The translations under genes were made by a program, and so were the position numbers. This document shows, in pieces, positions 21,230-32,850 of a stretch of 64,000 nt of DNA (position 1 is its first letter; each line of letters starts with the position of its first letter). Below the pieces are notes generated by a model. It was not told where the DNA came from. It searched no databases and saw nothing but the letters and a program-made list of their open reading frames with translations. The stretch is from Triplophysa rosa (lineage: Eukaryota; Chordata; Actinopteri; Cypriniformes; Nemacheilidae): positions 28,311,642 through 28,375,641 of the forward strand of contig NC_079891.1 in NCBI RefSeq assembly GCF_024868665.1. The letters are read 5' to 3'.

Positions 21230-22721
21230 AACCGAAAGACTCTTTCTCCAGCCACAAAGTTTTAAGATCTGAACTGGAGTTATCTGTGTGTGTAATACAC
21301 GTGTCACACCTGAACATGCAACGTCTGACATGTGATAACCATAGCAACATTTTGACATCTTGTAGCTGTAAGTGAGAAACAACAATTAAACTTGTTAGGT
21401 GTTTGTTATTTTTGTCTTATGAAATATTGCCAGTGGAGACTTATTAATATCTGGCAATTATTAGTAAACCGTCGTCGGCAGACGCTTTGTTTTGTTTATG
21501 CTCATCAAGCTGCTGCTTTTAAACGGCACTCTCTCTCTGGATCAAAACATACGGTTTGTGGTGGATTGAAATTATTTCAATACGTTGTTCCAAATGACTC
21601 GCAACAGAAACAGAAACCCCATCACTGCCATAGCCATTACATGCACCAGGAGTGGGTTAACACATCTGTGACACTTTTTTCATTTGTTGTAATAAGACAG
21701 ATGCGTCTCAATTATTTATTCGGCCAAAAGAATCTCACAAACATCTCCATTGGTTTCAAGGAGATCTCAACAATCTCAAAACTGATTGTCCAATAATATT
21801 GAAGGTTTCAATATAATCTCAAACATTTCTCATCAGTTTTACCCATATATAATTTTACTTTACAATCTACGTTAGTTTACTGTTTCATACAGCTCCATAC
21901 TCATCCGACTTAATTTACTTAAATGAAACACAACTGAGAACTCTTATTAAATCTTATGAGCTAACAAAGATTCATAAGAGTAATAAAATATTCCTAAAAG
22001 CAAATTGTTGAGTGTTTTCTTCTCACATGACGTGGATTTTTTTCACAGTGAATTTAGTTGTCACTCCCATAAATATCCAAACTATATCAATGTGATGAAA
22101 GTGAAAGAGAGACCGAGGTAGAAAGACTGATTCAGGTGGTGTGCAAATATTTGGTGTTAATGTGTGTGTGAGAGAGAGAGAGTGAGGGCGTACTAGTCTC
22201 TAAAGAGTACAGACTATTCTCACGTCTGTGCCACGTTGCTACGGGAAACAGTCTCAATGCCTATTGTTATAATGGGGAGAGAGAGAGAGTGTATGTGTGC
22301 GTGTGTCTTATATAATGGTCTGTACAAAATCACTGCTTATGAAATGTGCGTTAGGAGACTTCATTGAATAGAATCTCAGTGAGGGGCTGAGTGCACGATG
22401 ACATTCTCTCTTTATGAAAGTGTGTTCAAATTTGTTAAGCTCATGGAACTAAATGTGTTAAGAGAGACGTAGTGTCCTACTGTAAGATGTTAACGTCTTC
22501 TCTTTCTAATTATTACTGTAATGGTGTGATAACCGAACTGCTTGGAATCGAAAATGAAGTGGTCTAGTGGGAAGAAGGCAGAGCAGAAATGGTGTTTGTG
22601 TGTGAAGCAGAGAATGAAAAAGTCTGTTTTATGACTGAAAGATGATGAGACATTGCGTTTTATATGACAGGGCTCTAGACAAAGACACAAGGACAAACTA
22701 TCATTTTCAAAAATGACACTC
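21230..22721. other. Unassigned AT-rich DNA
   Basis: No gene is recognised. An open frame of 134 codons (21392-21796, plus) has no motif I know and no obvious splice context; I treat it as chance. GA patches occur at 22163-22180 and 22274-22290. Confidence 0.45.
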
Positions 22722-22761
22722 GCACACACACACGCACGCACACACACACACACACACACAC
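22722..22761. repeat. (CA)n microsatellite
   Basis: A CA run with two GC interruptions. Confidence 0.9.
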
Positions 22762-22909
22762 GGCATCTTTCACAGCCTTGCTAAATGTTTATCTTTTCTT
22801 GTGCATTTTTCATTTTAAGTCATTTTGACTGGACCACACAAATGTTGGGCCTTTTGGGATCTCCTGCTGCTGATGGCACAACAAAAACAAATACCACAAG
22901 ACACTTACC

Positions 22910-23150
22910 AAACACCTTTATTTTTACAAATATAACACAATCATATTTATTTACAAACAAAAACACACACATTTAAAACACTCATATTATTTATAAACAC
23001 CACACACATACAAAACTCTCTCTCAACACTCACCTTTTAAACTTCTGTATATTTACAAACACAACACACAGATTCAAACACGCATATACATTTACAAATA
23101 CAGCACACTGCCTTTACACCAACACACAAATACAAAGTGCACCTTAAACA
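22910..23150 (+). repeat. Degenerate minisatellite with TTTACAAA/ACACA units
   Basis: The motif TTTACAAA or TTTATAAAC followed by AACACA-like sequence recurs at about 22922, 22950, 22990, 23050 and 23090, spaced roughly 30-60 bp. The copies are diverged. No coding function is seen. Confidence 0.5.
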
Positions 23151-23157
23151 AACACTT

Positions 23158-23556
23158 AAAACGATAGCTAACCCAAAAATAAAAATTCTGTTATCATTTA
23201 CTCGCCTTTAGATGGTTCCAAATCTGTATAAGTTGTATAAAGAGAAAGATATTAGAAATAATGCTTGTAACCAAACAGTTATTGGACCCCATTGACCACC
23301 ATATAAGAAAAAATACTTTTTTTGTTCTGTTGAACACAAAAGAAGATATTTTGGAGAATGAGAAACAGGAGACTTTGGAGACTTTTGACAACCATTGTCA
23401 TTTTTCCAGGTTAGTCAATGGGGTCCAGGTTTGGTTACAAGCATTCGTCCAAATATCTTTCTCTGTGTTCAACCAAATAAGGAAATTTATTCAGATTTGG
23501 AACAAGAGAGTGAGTAATTCATAACAGAATTTTCATTTTTGGGTGAACTATCCTAT
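23158..23556. mobile_element. MITE, AGGGATAGTTCACCC family
   Basis: Ends ACGATAGCTAACCC and GGGTGAACTATCCT are diverged forms of the family ends. Internal inverted arms carry TGCTTGTAACCAAACAGTTA on one side and the inverted TTTGGTTACAAGCATTCG on the other, so most of the copy can fold back on itself. Confidence 0.75.
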
Positions 23557-23741
23557 TAATACAATAACATGACATTCATAGATAAAACGTGTTGTACTTC
23601 TAAAATGCCGCCCACACCCCTACACACATCTTTAAAAGACTTTCAACCATACACAGACATGCCATAACCCCTAAAAAAGATCTACAGGGCAACAAATGCT
23701 GTACATAAATACATCTCACCGCAAACACACATGCACGCACG

Positions 23742-23800
<59 letters not shown>

Positions 23801-24545
23801 ACGCACACACACACACTTATAATAGAGATCCACAGCAGGGGTTCAGACTACACCTTGTCAATCAGAGCTCGCTGCCAAACAGAAATGGCAGCTGTGCACT
23901 GTTAAAATGACAGATCTGGACCATAACAGGGCAACAATATCTACATCTTATGTCTAAAACCTTTTAAACGACCTCGATTTAAACTTGACTACCTAACAAA
24001 GATATCACTCATCTGTTTATTTCATGCGACTGTGCAATGTTTATTTCATGTGAATGGATGCTCAAATATTAAACGAACAGTTCATTTTAAAATAAACAAA
24101 CTGTCATTGATTTTCAGCCTTACAGTATGTCATTCCAAATCCACATTACTTTTGATCTTGTGTGGAAAACAAATTTAGCAAAATATTCAGTAGAGATGTC
24201 GAAATTGTGAACTAATGATTCATTTTAGTCTGAGCTTTACAATAAAATTGTTATGCAGTTCACAAAACCAGTATGAATAATTTATTTACAAATGAGCAAA
24301 TAACAACTTTGAATATCAGTTTGCTATCATATGACTTTAGGCGACTTGGAATAGAATGCCCAAATCATTGAACCACTTTTCTGATGCTTTTTTTTAGCTT
24401 AATAGTCCCAGATTTTACATTTACTTTCATTTTAAACAAGATGTTAATCAGCGTATTCGCATTTTGTGTCCCACTGAAGAAATGTATACAGATTTAAGCA
24501 ACATTATTTGTATTCATTTTTTTGAGTGGGGGGCGAACTACTTGA
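23557..24545. other. Unassigned DNA with a CA microsatellite
   Basis: A CA tract with GC interruptions lies at about 23731-23816. No gene is seen; open frames through the CA tract are artefacts. 23940-24500 is AT-rich unique sequence. Confidence 0.5.
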
Positions 24546-24965
24546 AAGGGATAGTTCATCCAAAAATTGATGAACTTTCTTTTTTTTAACTCACTTTTAT
24601 AACATTCCAAATCTGTATGACTTTCTTTCTTCAGCAGAACACAAAAGAAGATATTTTGAAGAACGTTACCAATAACCAAATGATAACCAAACAATATTGG
24701 CCCTTTCCTGTAGCTCAGTGGTAAGAGCATGGCGCTAATAGTGCCAAGGTCGTGGGTCGTGCACATACTTAGATAGGACAATGCAATGTAAGTCGCTTTG
24801 GATAAAAGCGTCTGCCAAATGAATAAATGTAAATGCATTCACTTCCATTGTATGCTCAAGACCACAGAGACTCAAAATATCTTAGTAATCATTCACAGGT
24901 TTTCAACGACATAAGGATATATAAATGATGTCAGAATTGTATATTTGGGTGAACTATCACTTTAA
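24546..24965. mobile_element. MITE, AGGGATAGTTCACCC family, with nested SINE
   Basis: Ends AAAGGGATAGTTCATCC and GGGTGAACTATCACTTT are inverted. The internal body matches other copies (AGCAGAACACAAAAGAAGAT, CATTCACTTCCATTGTATG). It is split at about 24700-24836 by a tRNA-derived SINE. Confidence 0.75.
24700..24836 (+). mobile_element. tRNA-derived SINE
   Basis: The head TGTAGCTCAGTGGTAAGAGC is an RNA polymerase III A-box region of tRNA type, and GGTCGTGGGTC is a decayed B box. The tail GTAAGTCGCTTTGGATAAAA then GCGTCTGCCAAATG with AATAAATGTAAATG is typical of cyprinid SINEs such as the HAmo type. It is not a functional tRNA gene: no anticodon arm or acceptor pairing is evident. It lies within a MITE, so it is the younger insertion. 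Confidence 0.75.
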
Positions 24966-26821
24966 AGTTTCCACGCATAATGACAAAAAATTCTTTTCAG
25001 TTATCTTTCATAATGCATTTCTCCAGCTAGTCTGCAGTGAAACTGTAGCCTGGATTATTTCCAAGTATCTTTGCTTTGAAAATAGTGAAGCTTCTCTGAG
25101 ATTGGAACAGATGTTTCCAGAAAGCATTGCTGCCCACAGTGCGAGTCAGAAACTGTCAGAATGCCTCTTATTGTCTTGCCTGTGGAAATTTCTGTTCTTT
25201 GAGAAACTTGTGCGTCTGATGTGTTGAGCGTGGTCCTTGATGAATTCTGTTATGATGAAGTGTTTCCTTATTTTAATGAGTGTGACAGGTAATTGTGAAC
25301 AAGCTTGTCCAGTTATGTTAATGTAAACACTGTAAATAACTAAAGGCATTGGGGGCAATGTTTATCCACAAGAAGGTGTAATAATGAATTTGCACAACAA
25401 TCATTTAATGCAGCAGGTAAATGAACAATGTTTTTATTTTAATATTTGTATTTTGGAATATAGCGCACAAGTTGTATGGACTAATACAACAGGTAAGCCA
25501 GCACACTTTACAGCACAAACAGCACACATTTAGCCTGAATGAATAAAAAGCATTTTAACAAAACTTTTTGCTTTTTTTGCTCCACAAACTTCAGAAAATG
25601 CATGACTGTAAATCCAATTTCTGCTTGTTTTGAAAAATGTGTAATGGCTCAAAATGAAGTTTGTGGAGATCAGCAGCATATCATAGACACAACCAATAAA
25701 GCTTGACAATCCTGCCTAGTTTTACCATACATACAGCTAATTCATCATCTGAATCATTTATTTCTACTGTATCTGTTTACTGTAGACACCCAAGAATGAG
25801 CTCATAAACCCAACATATTGCTTTCAATCGCAACACGTTACTGCCAACGCTGTTCTACAGAATCAGTTTAAAGTCGCTGACATCAAGATATGAACATAAT
25901 CTCACGCCTGCCTTTCCAACTTTCCCTTCATAGCTAGCTGGCAAGATAACATTAAGCGAATCAATACGCCCGAGGTTACAGACCTTTTTACACAGCCACA
26001 CTTTGAATTCGAAATGGCCACTAGCCCGGAGCTTCTCATCCACCTCCCCTGTGAGCCAATTTTTGGTGCAGCTGACTGGTTAAGTTTGACACATGGCAGA
26101 ATGCAAGTCCTTTCAATAACGCTTGCTAGACAGCATCCCAGGTGTCTAGAAGAGTGACAAACCGACCTTGGGAAACATTTTACGAATGTGAAATCGATGA
26201 ATGTGTGCTGAAAACTATTTTTTGTGTCTCCTTTCAAAATGGCAGTTGTGATGAGAGTGTGGATTGCGTTGAGAAAAAGGTTGTCGGATCGTGAGTGAAA
26301 AAAGAGTGAGTCTCATGCTGATGGAGGCAGAGGGTTGCTGTGTGGCCCGAGTCTTCTTAGCTAGTGTCTGGGGAACTTAAGAGAGGAAAGAGAGACGCTT
26401 CAGAGGTTTCCTCACAAAACTGGGGCAACAGCATCTTTTTTTTGCTGATGAGCTCAAAATGGTGTCACATGTGTTTTTCCTCCACGTCACCAGCTTCCCA
26501 CGTGCCTCTGTTGTGCCGCTGTCCAAGGTGCTGAGCCCTACACAGCTTAAGAACCAGAGTGTTGTTGACTGATAAACAGAAGACTTGATTTCACACAAGC
26601 TTTAATCAAATATTCATGATAACAGCCACAGGTCGCTCCTTTGATGATAATATTTAGACAAACAGAACACAAGAATTTCACTCTACAATGAGTCTTGTAA
26701 AAATAGATATTTTTTCATACAGTACAGTACACCAATCTCAAAGTAATTCAAATTACTCCAGTGAGTTAATAAATACAAGTTAAAAAGTTATTAAAAATAT
26801 ATTTTCGATCGTATTTAGCAG
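24966..26821. other. Unassigned, mostly unique DNA
   Basis: I recognise no gene or repeat. 25790-26260 has more balanced composition than its surroundings, with overlapping open frames on the minus strand (26237-25902, 111 codons) that show no known domain. 26400-26600 is similar. These could be decayed repeats or unique DNA. Confidence 0.4.
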
Positions 26822-27660
26822 AATTGAAATGCACATACGTATGAAAGCTCTAACTTCAAATCATATTGTTTTTTCTGAATTTACTATGTGTTTAGGTAAA
26901 ATGATGATTTTTGTTTCATTCTGTGAACTACTAACAATATTTCTCCCAAATTTCATTTGCATTTATTTAGGGATGTAACGATTTCGGTTGAAAATCGGTT
27001 ATAATGAGTGACGATTCAAATCGGTTGAGGCTTGAACTGAATCGCAATACATTTTTTGAACAGCAGGGCCGCTATTTTCACTGCAAACCTAAACGTGGAC
27101 GCTGATATTTCTTAAATGCAAAAAAATCCAAGAAAAGCACAGACAGTATTAGTTTGTTTATATTAAAGAGACTTTTTCTATTATTAATTTGTTATAAAAT
27201 TGCAGTTTAGTTTTGTTATTTGAAATAAAACATAATGCAAGGGAAGTTGTTCATTTCTAATTTGTGTCAACTCATTTTTTTTAAATAAATCGTGAGTAAA
27301 TCGTGAATAAATCGCATCGTGAGATCAGAATCGTGACTCGCATCGCATCGTGAGCTGAGTGAATCGTTACATCCCTACATTTATTTTCAGAAAATGATAA
27401 CTGAAGAAACAAAATAACAGATAGGATGCTCTGTATTTTTCACACCTCAAATACTGCAAAGAAAATAAGTTACAGCTGAAATTCTTTGTGTATTTAGAAA
27501 AAATAAAAAAATGTATGTGATAACCTTGATTTTTATCACAGTTTTCATGTGTGTTGTCATGCTGTCAGTCTTTAACATTGCTGTTGGATGACTGTCACTC
27601 CTGAGGTTTGATTTTGTTGAAATTCAACAGACTGAAATGGCCACAATACATCTAGAAATG
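26822..27660 (+). repeat. Dispersed repeat family R1, copy B
   Basis: Homologous to 13433-14165: both contain TTTTCTGAATTTACTAT, TTCTGTGAACTACTAA, CAAATACTGCAAAGAAAA and CATTGCTGTTGGATGACT. It is interrupted by a 410-bp hAT element. It lacks the hAT found in copy A. Confidence 0.75.
26968..27377. mobile_element. hAT-type MITE inside repeat copy B
   Basis: Ends TAGGGATGTAACGATT and AATCGTTACATCCCTA are perfect inverted repeats of 16 bp. They are flanked by the exact 8-bp duplication CATTTATT at 26960-26967 and 27378-27385. Subterminal AATCG/CGATT repeats (for example TAAATCGTGAATAAATCG near 27298) are abundant. No transposase frame is present. Confidence 0.85.
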
Positions 27661-28464
27661 CTGCTTTTTGTTTTACGGCTGTATATTTATTATGAATTAC
27701 ATTTTTATTAAACAATTATTTATTTGTGTTGAGCTGAAGAAAGGAAGTCATATACATCTGGAATGGCATGAGGTTGAGTAAATTATGAGAGAGTTTTCAT
27801 TTTCACACTTACTCCCATGAGAGATCATAATGCATTCTGGCATGGCTGCTGACTTCCTTAGTATACAAATGCAGACACCTTTAGACATGCAATGAGTCAC
27901 TCTCTATAACATATTCTTTAAGACATGGCCTCTCTTTCCCCTATCTCGTAGACGCACACTGATATCCACATAATTGGCTTCCTTACGTTCAGTGGGTAAT
28001 GCAGATTGAGTGCATTGAGGTATTGACGCGTGAATCACGCAAAGGCACACACACATTCACCAGTGTAGTCGATGTGCTGGACCGTGAATAACTCAAATCA
28101 TTAAAAATTTCATCCTGAGAGCCTCAGATCATCCTGTTACACATGAGGAGAATGAGGAGGAAGGCACATACACACCTGTCTCTTTGGTGTGCATGTGTGG
28201 AAAATATGCATAGCATATTATTTCAGGGGTCAAGTAACACTTTAAATAAGATCTTTTATGCTTCCCTCAGCAGAAGACCAGATCAGACGGGAGCGGATTG
28301 AATAATGTCTGTATGAACAGGTAACTAAAGTCAATCCCCTTCGCAGAAGCCTTGAGTAATGCCTGTAACCATGGATACAGATAACAGTAAATATCAAGAC
28401 TTTATAATGTGTGTTTAAGGATTTTCATGTTATTATCATTTCTATTTTAAACTCCCCCACTGTT
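27661..28464. other. Unassigned AT-rich DNA
   Basis: No gene or clear repeat. Unique-looking patches lie at 27820-28160 and 28250-28400. Confidence 0.45.
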
Positions 28465-28468
28465 TTAA

Positions 28469-28779
28469 AGGTCCAGCAGTGTGTAATTTCTTTGAGGATC
28501 TATTGACAGAAATGCAATATAATATAGTGTACATAACTATGTCTTCAGAGGTGTATAAAGACCTCACACCGTGTAATGTTTTTATTACCTTAGAATGAGC
28601 TATTTCTATCGACATACACTGCGAGTCCCCTTGCATGGAATTCGCCATGTTGTTTCTACAGTAGCCCTAAACTATCTCCTTCGGCAAATAAGAGAAAACA
28701 TGAGAACATCTTTGTCCTGTGTCAGCCACCAGAGTCTTTCGAAAGGGATGCCACTAAATTTCATAAACTGACTGGACCT
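28469..28779. mobile_element. TTAA-type MITE (complete copy)
   Basis: AGGTCCAG and CTGGACCT end the 311-bp element, and TTAA flanks it at 28465-28468 and 28780-28783. A TTAA duplication fits piggyBac- or Kolobok-type transposition. It is homologous in reverse orientation to 18775-19085. There is no coding gene; the minus-strand frame 28648-28442 is incidental. Confidence 0.75.
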
Positions 28780-28783
28780 TTAA

Positions 28784-30354
28784 GCTTCGAGGTATGCAGC
28801 CTAAAATGCTACGGTTCCATCTAGTGCCGTTTTTTCTTTTTCTATCACCCAAACACTCAACATGAGGTTTGACTCTCTCCCTCTCTCGCTCTCTCTGTTC
28901 CATTTATCATAACCTGAGAGAGGTTAATAACCCCAACATTGGAGATTGACGAGAAAGAATAAGTGCAGGCCTTGTTTTACGTCAAAACCTGACAGACTAG
29001 TTAGTCTACTGCTGTTTCCTTAATATAGCACCTTTCAAAAAACCTTACGTCTAAAATTTGGTAATTAGTCCTGAAATTTTAGGTGCTTCGGTGATAGAAT
29101 TCTGCTGTCACTCTCTTTCAAAACCCAACTGTGTTTGGACACAACTGTATTCTGCCCCTGGAATGTAGCCACGGCATTTCTTGGAATAAACCCAACACGT
29201 GTCACATTGTCTACAACTGTGTACTATGTATATACAGTATAGGCTGTGTTTTCTAAACACAAAGGACAGTGACCAGGTCAAGGAAAACCAGCAGACACGA
29301 TCTGAATTCAAACGACAAAAATACTGTGATGATTGCGATTACGGCCAATGGATATCCTTGAACAACTGTGTGTTTAAGGGTATGAACGAACTCCCAGTCT
29401 TCTAGTTTAGGTAGCAAAAGATACAACACATATTTAATATGTGCAATAAATATTGCATAGCTACAGGGTTACTAGAAAAACATGCTCCCAATGGGCTGTG
29501 CTTGTATGTATGTGTACCCATCCTCCCCACCACGGTACAACATATGATATTTTCTGATTCAAAATTCAACGCACACGCATTGTGGCTTCAAATAAATGCA
29601 TTAAATATACTTAGAAATATAGAGATATAACCCAGACGTTCCTCTCTCTACTGTCATGTATATTTGAGGAGGACTAATGCATTTGTAGTGTCTTTCTGCC
29701 ACTTCTGATTTACAGTAAATGACAGTTTTCCTTAAAAAAAAACATGCATGCATGTGCCATTTGCAAACAGGCCGTGCGAGTTGAGAATTAAATGATTTTT
29801 ACGTCAAGAGAGCTCTTCTAATCCTCAACTCTAAACAAACGATTTACGCACACACGGAAATCTATAAAGCGAGTCGTTCTCTCTTTCAAACAGGCTCTCT
29901 GTCTCTCTCTTTCCTCCATGTGTGTTTAAGACCTGCATATGGAACAATCTGGGGAGTTTATTCGGGTTATTCAGTGGATAAGCTGAATTAGTCACGTACC
30001 AGAGTGGCTCCAGTGGAGCGTTCCCTGAATGGTCTTTGGTTGGTTCGCTCTGAGTGAGATTCTTCTCTTGTCTTTCTCCTGACAGCTGGAATCCTAACTG
30101 GGAATAACCACATCCCTAATCCTGTGCAGAGTGAGACCACAGTTATTTATGTGCAGAACATCTTCAAACCATCATGCTTAAAAGCCATATGAATAAAAAT
30201 GTATGATGTACAATCAAGTATTATTAATTTACTATTCAAGGAAAAAAATCTATGTATACAGTATAGTCTGCTATTAATTCATTCAATTTATTTTTCATGT
30301 CGTGTCTTGTTTATATTATTCTATTTTAATGTGTAGAGGTAACTATAAGTTTTT
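28784..30354. other. Unassigned DNA with a candidate conserved patch
   Basis: No gene is recognised. 29930-30130 is repeat-free with balanced composition (for example CATATGGAACAATCTGGGGA) and reads like possible conserved non-coding DNA. CT-rich patches lie near 28870-28900 and 29875-29915. Confidence 0.4.
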
Positions 30355-30520
30355 GCAGTAAAACCAGTAATCACACATTTACCATCCATCATAATAACCA
30401 CAGTTTTACCATGGTATTTGTAGTAAATCTATGGTAATTCAAATGTAAATATATCTGCCAAAAACATGGTTAGGCCTACTATACTTCTTGCTATAATAAA
30501 ACCACGATTAAATCAAGCCT
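30355..30520. repeat. Decayed ACCATGG-type palindromic repeat
   Basis: It has ACCATGGTATTTGTAGTAAA, then ATGGTAATTC and AACATGGTTAGG. This pattern resembles short palindromic MITEs common in cyprinids. The boundaries are uncertain. Confidence 0.4.
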
Positions 30521-30689
30521 GTCTATAAAGTACACCTTCGTACACCTTTTATTTTTAACGATGATATGTTACAGGCTAAATAATAAATTAACTATATATT
30601 TTACATGTGAATTATTTAGCTGTTTTCCAAAACCGACTGTTTATTAGCATAAAAGGCAGTCTAGACTGCCATTCTGTTGCGATGGATTC

Positions 30690-31010
30690 ACGAAAAAAAT
30701 CATTTGTTGAGGTCGGTTCTTTTGAATGAATCAGTCGAATGATTCGGAATGAATCAAATTTGCTGATTCGTTCATAAATCGGTTTGAGCGATCACGTTAC
30801 TAAACAACATGAGAAAAAAAGTGCGCTTCTTCACTCAAAAGTTAAACATTACCAACAAGTGCATTTAAACAGCTTACTAAATTGCGTTGTTCATGAATCT
30901 ATGATTTTGAATCCAACTCATGTTTCCGGGTCTACGTCGAGTCGCGAGTCGTTTGAAATGGTGCCATTTAATTCGTTTTTAGTTCAATAGGGGAGTGGGA
31001 ACGATTATAA
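30690..31010. repeat. Decayed repeat rich in GAATGAATC/GATTCGTTC
   Basis: Short words GAATGAATCAG, GATTCGGAATGAATC and GATTCGTTCA recur, resembling the subterminal motifs of the hAT element at 36524-37022. No matching ends were found. Confidence 0.35.
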
Positions 31011-31142
31011 AGGATTATGAAGCATGTACGTGTCGCGTTTAGTTAACGGGGTATTTGGGTAAACTTGAAAATCATTATTATTTGCAATTCCGTTGGGTGC
31101 CGCTAGTGACAAAGAATGTTTATATACTGCTTGCTCGTAAAA

Positions 31143-31304
31143 ATGGATGACATCGTTCTTCAGGAAATTACATCTTTTTCGAAGGAAAATCAGCAGAAAC
31201 AGCAAGTATTATCGAAACTTTATATAAATGATGTGCTGTTTGGTGTTAGCCGATCAGTAACAGAAGACATTATAAAATGTAAACAAATATTGATGTCATC
31301 TTGA
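31143..31304 (+). CDS. Small open frame, possible lone exon (unproven)
   Basis: From ATG at 31143 a 53-codon frame starts MDDIVLQEITSFSKENQQ and continues with a hydrophilic, helix-like composition to TGA at 31302-31304. Codon and residue usage look more protein-like than other short frames here, and the frame is not in a recognised repeat. I do not recognise the protein. A weak GT donor-like site (ATGTAAAC, about 31278-31285) lies inside. It may be a single exon, a decayed transposon exon or chance. Confidence 0.15.
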   Translation: MDDIVLQEITSFSKENQQKQQVLSKLYINDVLFGVSRSVTEDIIKCKQILMSS

Positions 31305-32653
31305 AGTTAACGTCTTCATTGAGGTCAGTTGCTAAGCATGCTAAGTTTAGTTTTCTATTCCACCTGTTAGGCATCCTTTCAAGTTTTCTTGCTTTAGATA
31401 AATAATCAAATTCTGTCATTTGATTTCGTAAATTTAAAACGTGTAATTTAATTTCTTAAAAGTGCCAGAGTTCAAAAAGTACTGCATAACAGGAAACTAT
31501 TAACTGGCAGATCAATTAACCATGAGTCAAGAAAGAGAAAGCTGATACTTAGATTTTATTTGGAAATAGGAGGTGAGGTTAAATGTATTGACTTGAGGAA
31601 TCTAATATTATGCACATTGTTGTATACTGCAGATGTAGTGGGTCATATAGGTGTGTTGTGGAAACAGAATTTACATACCATACATTGACAGTGCACGTTT
31701 TGCAAAAACATTGTGAGTTGTACACTAGCACTCTGCCTATAATAGCATTAGTCTTATTTTCACAGTAAAATAAATGAAAGTGCTTAAAATAGATACCTGA
31801 GAAGCTTGAGAGGTTTTAATGTTTTTAGGAGAATGTTAGTTTTGTTTTATTGTTTTCTCTTGTTCTCTTGTATTTAAGTGAGTTTTTACTTAAAACCCTA
31901 ATTTACTGAAAACATCTGCCAATGCATTGAGAGAACAGTACAACATTTTAACTAAAGTTAAGAATTTTGCAGCGTTGTTTATAATGGACAGAATCATGTC
32001 TCATTAATGCGTGGACTTTCACACCTGGCTGTTTGCCGGATGCGTTTTTCCTTCTTTAGCTTGCGTCAGCTTTATTTAGTGGAAGAGATGCTTCCTCCAA
32101 CATGCTGAGATGTTTATGTCAGTGCTGTGGGCCACACTTTTTACTGTTACACAGTGAATGCTGTCCCAGATCTCTGCAGTAATTACTTTGCAGTAGGTAC
32201 TTTAGCTCACAATAAGTGAAGGAAAACCTAACCGGGCTGAATCCTACAATAGAGGCATGGGAAAGATAACGAGACAGGAAAACCTCTCCAGGTTCTACAT
32301 CAAACATGAAACGGCCAAACAAATGAGGGTTCCAGGTTTTTAGCGGTTGTTGTTTTCCTGGTTGGGGGTTTTGCTCAAGGTTTTGGCAAACGAAATCATT
32401 CCGAGAGAAAGATAGCAGAGATTGTTAGGATAAATAGTTGATGAAGTCTGGAAATATTCATCAGGGTGAAAACGAGGAGGGAGGGGTAATGTTGCTTTCT
32501 TGTTAGCCGCTGTGGCCGGCCTGCCTTGGCTCTGTTTCAGCGAGCCCCGATGTAGGCAAAGGAAGAGAAAGGAAAGGAGAATTAGAGAGAAAGAGAAACC
32601 GAGAAAGCCAGAGAGACCCGAAAGACAAAAACGCACACACGTTGTTTCATTAA
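31305..32653. other. Unassigned AT-rich DNA
   Basis: No gene or clear repeat is seen. 32090-32560 is less AT-rich and repeat-free, with a minus-strand open frame at 32666-32340 that has no known motif. Confidence 0.4.
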
Positions 32654-32850
32654 AGGGATAGTTCACTTAAAATTCTTGAATAATTTCCTTTATGACTCGC
32701 TTGCATGTCATTTTGAACAATGTTGATGCTCTTGTTTTAATGAAAGTAAATGGAGACAGAGGCTGTTTTCTGCTGTCAAATGCTTTTAGAACAGCATGAG
32801 ATTGTGAAAATGACGACAGAATTTTAATTTTGGGTGAGCAATCCATTTAA
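32654..32850. mobile_element. MITE, AGGGATAGTTCACCC family (short copy)
   Basis: Ends AGGGATAGTTCACTT and GGGTGAGCAATCCATTT are inverted. It is a short copy of about 197 bp lacking the repeated inner arms of the longer members. Confidence 0.7.

Noticed and set aside
21392..21796. 134-codon plus-strand open frame as a gene
   Set aside because: No domain, no signal of coding bias, and no splice or promoter context that I can see.
24705..24765. Possible tRNA gene
   Set aside because: The A/B-box-like parts belong to a SINE, and no proper cloverleaf is evident.
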